Shown in pieces: positions 45,374 to 49,817 of a stretch of DNA of 49,817 nucleotides. A program made the position numbers and the translations under genes. Each line of letters opens with the position of its first letter. Position 1 is the stretch's first letter. Under the pieces are notes generated by a model, which searched no databases, was not told the DNA's origin, and saw only the letters and a program-made list of their open reading frames with translations. This DNA comes from a virus, in IMG/VR virus record IMGVR_UViG_3300043398_000437, positions 1-49,817 of that record, one strand, 5' to 3'.

Positions 45374-45651
45374 TTCGTCCCTCCTCCCACGGCGGCCACC
45401 GAGCGGAGCTCAGCGACGTGCGTGCAGGTCGTTGCATGGTTGCGAAACCGTCGACCGGTGCAGTCCGCGGGCGCGGGCACAGCGAACGTCCGGCTCGGGT
45501 CGTCCAGGTCGATCTCCAGCGCCAACTCGCCGCCGGCGTCCTCGGCGATGTCGAGCGCGACCCGGCCGCCACTCGGCGTCGGGTACACCGAAATGATGGC
45601 GCCGCACTGACGGCATGGCCGCGAGGCGCCGAGGCGCTCGGGCGCCTTCAC
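45370..45651 (-). CDS. Small zinc-knuckle protein
   Basis: 93 residues; GTG 45651 (GTGA overlap) is preferred, with GTG 45654 also in frame. RPCRQCGAIISVYPTPSGGRVALDIAEDAGGELALEIDLDDPSRTFAV ... CTGRRFRNHATTCTHV. One CxxC plus a C-terminal His/Cys pair would complete a zinc site. This sequence pattern is frequent in phages of GC-rich hosts; role unknown. Confidence 0.55.
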   Translation of the reverse strand: MKAPERLGASRPCRQCGAIISVYPTPSGGRVALDIAEDAGGELALEIDLDDPSRTFAVPAPADCTGRRFRNHATTCTHVAELRSVAAVGGGTK

Positions 45652-46034
45652 CACGGCACCTCCTCGTCGGCCGCGAGTGCGGCGGCAAGGCCAACCTTCC
45701 GCTGCGTGTCGGCGATGGCGCGAGCCGCGAACTCGCGGCGATGCTCCTTCGACCACCCGGAGAAGATTCCGGCGCAGTCGTGCCACTGGCGATGGTGCGC
45801 CGCGCAGAGCGGGATGGTCTCGCGGTCCGAGCATTTCTGGCCCAGCCCTCGCTCGCCGGCGTGGTGCGCCTCGACGGCACCATCGCAGGCGCGCGTCTGC
45901 TGGAGCTCCTCGACGCAGCATCGCAGCCAGCGCACGCGCTCCATGTACGCGCCGTCCCTCACGCGGCCGCGCCGCGGCGTCGACCGCCGGGCCTTGAGCC
46001 TGGCCTTCCGCTGCAGAGGCGCCGACCTACGCAT
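45648..46034 (-). CDS. HNH/Ref-type recombination nuclease
   Basis: 128 residues from ATG 46034, overlapping the upstream stop by 8 nt (ATGCGTAG). A basic start is followed by CDGAVEAHHAGERGLGQKCSDRETIPLCAAHHRQWHDCAGIF, an HNH-like site with His-His...Cys...His-His. The C-terminal is SKEHRREFAARAIADTQRK. The closest remembered family is the RecA-dependent nuclease Ref/NinG-like group. It sits beside a RusA-like resolvase, forming a recombination pair. Confidence 0.65.
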   Translation of the reverse strand: MRRSAPLQRKARLKARRSTPRRGRVRDGAYMERVRWLRCCVEELQQTRACDGAVEAHHAGERGLGQKCSDRETIPLCAAHHRQWHDCAGIFSGWSKEHRREFAARAIADTQRKVGLAAALAADEEVPW

Positions 46035-46248
46035 GGCCCCACGCATCCACGTCGACAAGACGGTCGAGGCCGAGGCCGACCCGGGCGTGCTCGGCGACGC
46101 TGATGACCTGGCGCGGATCGAGGGCGCCCGATGCCGCCTGGATGTGGAACAGCAGCCAGGTGAGCCGCGTCGCGCACTCCTGGCGCTTCTTCTCGAGCTC
46201 GGACCAGTTCGTCCGGGCGTCGATCGCCTCGCGCGACCAGCCGCTCAC
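46027..46248 (-). CDS. Small helical protein
   Basis: 73 residues from GTG 46248. SGWSREAIDARTNWSELEKKRQECATRLTWLLFHIQAASGALDPRQVISVAEHARVGLGLDRL. Helical, no motif. Perhaps a partner of the neighbouring recombination nucleases. Confidence 0.5.
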   Translation of the reverse strand: MSGWSREAIDARTNWSELEKKRQECATRLTWLLFHIQAASGALDPRQVISVAEHARVGLGLDRLVDVDAWGHA

Positions 46249-46667
46249 GAGTCACCTCGAGGCTTGATGGCGATCTCGACCGCGTACTCGCCGACGCCGC
46301 CTCGCCTGTGCTCGCAGCGCCAGGTCACGCGCGGGTCGCGGTCGTCGATGCCGAGCAGCGACGCCACGGCGTCCCGCACACCCTTGGCCGAGCCGACCAG
46401 GTTGTCGTCGTCGAGCGCGCGCGGCGCGATGCGCGTGATGAACACGGCCAGCGGCAGCGCCGGCTGGCGCGCGAACCGAGCTACCTGCTTGACCTTCCCG
46501 CCGGCCTTCTTCGGGGCGACCTGCACGACGTGGATCGGCTCGCCGGAGTCCACAAACGCCGCGGTCACGGCCTCGCGCTGCTCCTTGACGCGCCCGGCGC
46601 GCGTGCCCCAATGGTCGCGCCGGTTGGCTTCGCTCTCGAGTCGGATCGGAACTCGGACGCTCATCAT
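46245..46667 (-). CDS. RusA-like Holliday-junction resolvase
   Basis: 140 residues from ATG 46667 (ATGATG; overlaps the upstream TGA as ATGA; ATG 46664 also possible). VRVPIRLESEANRRDHWGTRAGRVKEQREAV, then FITRIAPRALDDDNLVGSAKGVRDAVASLLGIDDRDPRVTWRCE. The acidic cluster DDDN, the Lys three residues after the loop and the GIDDxDPRV block match RusA-fold enzymes. It cuts four-way junctions during replication or packaging. Confidence 0.7.
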   Translation of the reverse strand: MMSVRVPIRLESEANRRDHWGTRAGRVKEQREAVTAAFVDSGEPIHVVQVAPKKAGGKVKQVARFARQPALPLAVFITRIAPRALDDDNLVGSAKGVRDAVASLLGIDDRDPRVTWRCEHRRGGVGEYAVEIAIKPRGDS

Positions 46668-46807
46668 GCCGCACGCCCCTTCTGCGCCACCGCCATCTCG
46701 GCGATCAGCGCGTCCGTCGCCTTCCACCGGTTCGCGGCCAGCTGGTCGATCGCTCGCCGCGCCTGCTCGAACGTCACGTCCGGGTTGAGCCCGGCGCGCG
46801 CGAGCAC
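46664..46807 (-). pseudogene. Orphan C-terminal fragment downstream of the truncated helicase
   Basis: Up to 47 codons from GTG 46807. VLARAGLNPDVTFEQARRAIDQLAANRWKATDALIAEM is well-formed helical protein in a different frame from the truncated helicase that ends within it (46774). It may be the last part of the helicase left after an internal deletion, or a separate mini-gene; the stop overlaps the RusA start. Confidence 0.4.
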
Positions 46808-47175
46808 CTGATGACGAGCCCGAACGCGCCGGGCCCGAACACCTCGCGCCGGCTCGCCCGCGACATCGTCTGCACCGTCGCGACGACCACGTCGGGCATG
46901 AACATCGGGCTCACCCGGTGCTCGCCCATCTCGAGGCCGACGTTCAGCCCGAAGCTCGCCAGCCGCTCGCGGGCCTGGAAGATCAGCTCCTCGCGGTGCG
47001 CGATGACCAGCACCCGACCGCGGCGCGCCTCGAGCCAGCGCCGCGCCGTCGCGGAAAAAACCGTAGTCTTTCCGACCCCTGTCGGCAAGACGAGCAGCGT
47101 CGAGCGCACCTTTTCGAACTCGCCGAAGATGGCCTCGACAGCCTCGACCTGATAGGGCCGCAAGATCTGACTCAT
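46774..47175 (-). pseudogene. Truncated DEAD/SF2 helicase
   Basis: 133 residues from ATG 47175. LRPYQVEAVEAIFGEFEKVRSTLLVLPTGVGKTTVFSATARRWLEARRGRVLVIAHREELIFQARERL contains the Q-like motif, Walker A (PTGVGKT) and motif Ia. It continues to VVATVQTMSRASRREVFGPGAFGLVI, exactly where VxDEAH should follow, then ends out of frame 13 residues later. Motifs II-VI are missing. A deletion of several hundred residues is likely. It may still bind ATP but cannot be an active helicase alone. Confidence 0.7.
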
Positions 47176-47699
47176 GCGACGTGCCCCCAGGTCTCGCGGC
47201 GGACGATGTAGCCGATGTTCTGCCTGGTCACTTCGAACGCGCGCGCAAGCGACCGCTGGGTTTCCCCGGCGGCGTGGCGCTGGCGAATCTCCAGCACCGC
47301 GGCCGCGCCAAGCTTCGCGAGCCCATTGCGCTCACCGCGCGGCGTGGTCTCAGGGCGCGTGTGGCGCGCGTTTCTCTTGCCGTACGCACGGCCTCCTGGC
47401 GCCCGGCCCTTGCGGGCCATGTCGGCCATGTTCTCGGCGTGCGTCCCGAGAAAGAGGTGCGCGGGATTGACGCACCGCGGGTTGTCGCAGCGGTGGCACA
47501 CCTCCATGCCGACCGGAATGGGTCCGTGCGCCAGCGACCACGAGGCCCGGTGAGCGCCCATGCGAACGTTGCCGCGTATCCACAAGAGGCCGTATCCGTA
47601 CGTCGACCTGGACGCGGTCCACACCCAGCAAACGCCCGAGCGGTCAACCTTCGACCAAAACCGCTTGCGCAGCCGGTCATCGAAGGCCACGTCGCTCAC
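47172..47699 (-). CDS. HNH endonuclease 5 (type A)
   Basis: 175 residues from GTG 47699 (GTGA overlap with ParB-like). CWVWTASRSTYGYGLLW, RASWSLAHGPIPVGMEVCHRCDNPRCVNPAHLFLGTHAENMADMARKGR, and a C-terminal HTH (AAAVLEIRQRHAAGETQRSLARAFEVTRQNIGYIVRRETW). The only HNH in the early region. Similar in protein to HNH 1 and 2, with shorter stretches of shared DNA. Confidence 0.9.
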   Translation of the reverse strand: MSDVAFDDRLRKRFWSKVDRSGVCWVWTASRSTYGYGLLWIRGNVRMGAHRASWSLAHGPIPVGMEVCHRCDNPRCVNPAHLFLGTHAENMADMARKGRAPGGRAYGKRNARHTRPETTPRGERNGLAKLGAAAVLEIRQRHAAGETQRSLARAFEVTRQNIGYIVRRETWGHVA

Positions 47700-48802
47700 C
47701 GGTGCACCGTCACGCCGACCGCATCGAGCCGCTCGTCGACCCGCTCGCGCTCGCGCCAGGCCACCCGCGAGAACCACCCGAGCTGGCCGCACCGCTCGCA
47801 CCCGCGCCCCTCGCACGGCCTGCAGACCACGTGCGGCACCAGCCTGCGGATCGCCGCCTGCACCGCGTGCACCCGGCCGGCCGGGCCGAAGTCGTTGTCG
47901 ATCGTGCCGTGCTCGCGCGTCGGCCAGTGGCGGTCCGAGCCGGTCTTCCGCACCGCCGCGAGCATCCGATCGGCGAGCGTCGACCAGTGCCGCGCCGCCT
48001 CCGCGAGCGCCCGGTCGACCACCGGCGGCATCGACGAGAGGAAGGCCCACTGATCGAGCAGGTGTGCCGGGACGTCGTAGCCCGTCGCGTCCACCGGCCC
48101 CGGCGGCGCAGTGGCGGGCCCGTCTTCGACCGGGGACTCGTCGTGGACGGGGTCGACGACCGTGAACGTCTCCTCGGCCTCGATCTCCGGCACGTCGTCC
48201 GGCGGCAGTTCGTCGACCGCCTCGCGCGTCACTCGCGGCGCCGCGGCGCGCTTCGCCTCCGCGCGCTCGCGGTTCGACTCGGCGATGGCCGACACGTCGC
48301 GGGTCTTTCCATCCGCGGACTTACGCGGCTCCAACTGGCCGTTCCGGCCAGTTGAGGCACGGACGGCCGCGACGAGTTCTCGGCTCACGTGGCAGTGCTC
48401 GGCAATGGCGCGATCGCTCCACTCGCGCCACTCGGGGTCGTCCATGAGCATCGCCACGGCCCGGCGCTTGTCGTCGTTGGACCTCCGCAAGCCGTGCTGC
48501 GCGTTCGCGCCTGCTGCGTAGAGGCGCGCCGCGCGCTGGTCGCCGACGTGCTGCTCCACGTCAAGCGTCTTCGCGCCGATGCGCGCGTGAGCCTCGACGC
48601 GGTGGAAGCCGTCGGCGAGCCACAGCGTGCCCTTCTCGTCCTTGAAGACCACCGGGGGCGGCAGCGACTTGCCAGCCCGGAGCGCCTCGGTGTACTCGGC
48701 GACCGCGTCCTCGTTGTTGCCGACGCGCGCCTGCGTGCCGCCGGTCCGGTCGATCTTCGCCAGTGGAACCCGCGCGATTACTGCCCTCTTCGCCTTCGCC
48801 AT
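47696..48802 (-). CDS. ParB-like protein
   Basis: 368 residues from ATG 48802, preceded by GGAGGAGAGGCAG. N-terminal ParB domain: VPLAKIDRTGGTQARVGNNEDAVAEYTEALRAG..LPPPVVFKDEKGTLWLADGFHRVEAHARIG (the GxHR nucleotide-binding motif is GFHR). An HTH-like stretch follows (WSDRAIAEHCHVSRELVAAVRAS). The C-terminal third has a Cys cluster (CRPCEGRGCERCG). As the first leftward early gene it could be a regulator or segregation protein. It contains one copy of the CAACTGGCC inverted repeat. Confidence 0.8.
   Translation of the reverse strand: MAKAKRAVIARVPLAKIDRTGGTQARVGNNEDAVAEYTEALRAGKSLPPPVVFKDEKGTLWLADGFHRVEAHARIGAKTLDVEQHVGDQRAARLYAAGANAQHGLRRSNDDKRRAVAMLMDDPEWREWSDRAIAEHCHVSRELVAAVRASTGRNGQLEPRKSADGKTRDVSAIAESNRERAEAKRAAAPRVTREAVDELPPDDVPEIEAEETFTVVDPVHDESPVEDGPATAPPGPVDATGYDVPAHLLDQWAFLSSMPPVVDRALAEAARHWSTLADRMLAAVRKTGSDRHWPTREHGTIDNDFGPAGRVHAVQAAIRRLVPHVVCRPCEGRGCERCGQLGWFSRVAWRERERVDERLDAVGVTVHR
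48332..48354. promoter_or_regulatory. Inverted repeat CAACTGGCC/GGCCAGTTG, second copy
   Basis: 9-bp arms with a 5-nt loop inside the ParB-like gene. Arms identical to 21742-21763. Confidence 0.5.
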
Positions 48803-49000
48803 CTGCCTCTCCTCCGTGCGCTGGGCGCACCTCGGGCCCCGGCGCGCGCACGCGCCATCGGCCGTCACCTCGTTGCGGCCGCGCGCACTCGGCGCGGCGG
48901 CGGAATGCCTTAAAGAGCGATCCGGACGCGCTGTTTCATGCGCCGACGACCACGGGCGGTGCGCGGGCTCTCCCCGGCCACCATGGCGACGTCCCGCAAG
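48803..49000. other. 198-nt gap between repressor and ParB-like gene
   Basis: Contains the ribosome site of the ParB-like gene and a possible 24-codon leftward ORF (48910-48984, ATG start, ends MKQRVRIAL). It has no convincing ribosome site and I see no hairpin. Probably a leader of the leftward operon. Confidence 0.35.
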
Positions 49001-49213
49001 TTACGCTGCCTCCGGCGCTTCCAGTCCAAGCACCTGCGTCGTCGACAGACCGAGCGCCTTGGCCAGCTTAGGGGCGTTCGTGAGCCCGATGCTGATCTCG
49101 CGGCGCAGGTATCTCCCAATCAGCCCGCCATGGATACCCGAGCGCCTCGCCAGCTCCGCACGCGAGACGTTCTGCTCCTCCATGGCTCTCTCGACCAATG
49201 AGATGTTGTCCAC
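49001..49213 (-). CDS. Cro/CI-type repressor, HTH only
   Basis: 70 residues from GTG 49213. SLVERAMEEQNVSRAELARRSGIHGGLIGRYLRREISIGLTNAPKLAKALGLSTTQVLGL is a complete HTH_3 fold (recognition helix around GGLIGRYLRR). There is no C-terminal dimerisation domain, so it is Cro-sized. It is divergent from the gene at 49373. Palindromic boxes ACGTGCATGCACGT lie 12 nt upstream of its start and near 49742-49782, suggesting autoregulation and control of rightward promoters. Confidence 0.85.
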   Translation of the reverse strand: MDNISLVERAMEEQNVSRAELARRSGIHGGLIGRYLRREISIGLTNAPKLAKALGLSTTQVLGLEAPEAA

Positions 49214-49225
49214 GAATCACAAAAT

Positions 49226-49239
49226 ACGTGCATGCACGT
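49226..49239. promoter_or_regulatory. Operator box 1 (ACGTGCATGCACGT)
   Basis: Perfect 14-bp palindrome 12 nt upstream of the repressor GTG; probable repressor-binding site overlapping its promoter. Confidence 0.7.
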
Positions 49240-49348
49240 CCGCCGTCAAGCATGTCGTGCATGAATGTTCGCGCGCGCCGGATGCGGCGACATCTTTTGT
49301 GGATGCAGGCTCCCAATGCGCACGTACCATCCCAAGCAGCGGGGGTTG

Positions 49349-49356
49349 TGCATGCA
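49349..49356. promoter_or_regulatory. Degenerate operator half (TGCATGCA core)
   Basis: 8-bp palindromic core of the operator, 16 nt upstream of GTG 49373; could place the rightward gene under repressor control. Confidence 0.45.
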
Positions 49357-49372
49357 TGGTAGATTGCGACTC

Positions 49373-49666
49373 GTGAGCGCGAAGGCGGAGCATCGGCAGG
49401 CCCAGCACCCGGCGCCTGGCCCGGAGACACCATCGAAGCGCGCGGCGCGCCAGCTCGCCGACCTGATGAGGCGACACGCCGAGTTCTTCAAGGAAACCTA
49501 CGAGTCCGCGTTCCCGGAGCCGTCGCTCGAAGGCGCACCGTCGATCGTAGTCGACGGCCACCGACTCACGCTCTCGTCGCCGGACAACCGCCCCATCAGC
49601 CCTTCGCTCGTCGAGCGCATCCAGCGCGCGATCGAAGAGTTTTCGGCCAGTTCCAACCGTAAGTAG
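49373..49666 (+). CDS. Small protein divergent from the repressor
   Basis: 97 residues from GTG 49373; in-frame ATGs at 49265 and 49352 would extend it. TPSKRAARQLADLMRRHAEFFKETYESAFPEPSLEGAPSIVVDGHRLTLSSPDNRPISPSLVERIQRAIEEFSASS: an N-terminal helix, a short beta hairpin and a final helix. No known family. Position opposite the repressor suggests an antirepressor-like or early regulator, but this is context only. Confidence 0.5.
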   Translation: MSAKAEHRQAQHPAPGPETPSKRAARQLADLMRRHAEFFKETYESAFPEPSLEGAPSIVVDGHRLTLSSPDNRPISPSLVERIQRAIEEFSASSNRK

Positions 49667-49741
49667 CTGAGACCGGGTCCAGGACACCCACCCTAAGGCG
49701 CCTCGGCGTCTGTGGCGTGCGTCACCATATTCAGAATTCGT

Positions 49742-49753
49742 ACGTGCATGCAC
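49742..49753. promoter_or_regulatory. Operator box 2 (ACGTGCATGCAC)
   Basis: 12 of the 14 operator bases, followed by TTTTT. Its centre is 27 bp from that of box 3. Confidence 0.6.
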
Positions 49754-49768
49754 TTTTTCTGTGGACGA

Positions 49769-49782
49769 ACGTGCATGCACGT
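49769..49782. promoter_or_regulatory. Operator box 3 (ACGTGCATGCACGT)
   Basis: Perfect 14-bp palindrome identical to box 1. With box 2 it probably brackets a promoter for genes beyond the right edge of the window (49667-49817 has no credible gene). Confidence 0.7.
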
Positions 49783-49817
49783 CTTAGGATAGTCTCATCA
49801 GGTCGCGATACCGAGCG

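Overview
The window is most of the genome of a tailed bacteriophage with very high GC content. The tail is contractile (myovirus type): there is a sheath, a tube, a two-frame tail chaperone, a tape measure and a full baseplate set. Overlapping Rz/Rz1 spanins imply a Gram-negative host. The head module is Mu/MuF-like, with a portal, a MuF head-morphogenesis protein, a scaffold and a major capsid protein. A Cro/CI-type repressor with palindromic operators suggests a temperate phage, but I see no integrase, transposase or prophage boundary here, so lysogeny is an inference.

Layout. Positions 1-3818 are a rightward cluster of small overlapping genes. It contains QueD, a DpdA/TGT-like transglycosylase and a C5-cytosine DNA methyltransferase, which together look like a DNA-modification module (7-deazaguanine plus 5-methylcytosine). 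Everything from 3736 to 49213 is leftward. Read in gene order from right to left it holds: the repressor (49001-49213); ParB-like, HNH, a truncated helicase, RusA-like, a Ref/HNH-like nuclease, an SNF2-type helicase, a beta-class methyltransferase and a MazG-like enzyme (42-49 kb); the initiator with an internal candidate origin and the helicase loader (39.4-40.9 kb); many tiny Cys-rich, HTH or one-TM proteins (36.5-42.3 kb); small and large terminase (34.7-36.5 kb); portal, MuF, decoration, scaffold and capsid (27.3-34.6 kb); neck, sheath, tube, chaperones and tape measure (18.8-26.9 kb); baseplate (12.9-18.9 kb); tail fibres and tailspike (6.2-12.8 kb); and lysis genes (3.7-6.2 kb). From 49373 rightward genes resume. 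The rightward genes at both ends would suit one early operon interrupted by the contig ends.

Most genes overlap by 4 nt (ATGA or GTGA), so translation is probably coupled. Where genes do not overlap, an 18-nt element with consensus GGGCAGGGTCGCGRCGCA recurs (12 copies), usually exactly 10-11 nt before a start codon that has no Shine-Dalgarno sequence. A second short leader, GGAGGGCAC, recurs before five or six other late genes. Five HNH endonuclease genes sit at gene junctions.

The observations most worth following up are: the fixed-distance 18-nt element; a second, apparently protein-like reading frame running through the cytosine methyltransferase gene; a MuF protein fused to an HExxH metallopeptidase-like domain in a genome with no other visible head protease; the zinc-ribbon/QueD fusion next to DpdA; and an internally deleted helicase.
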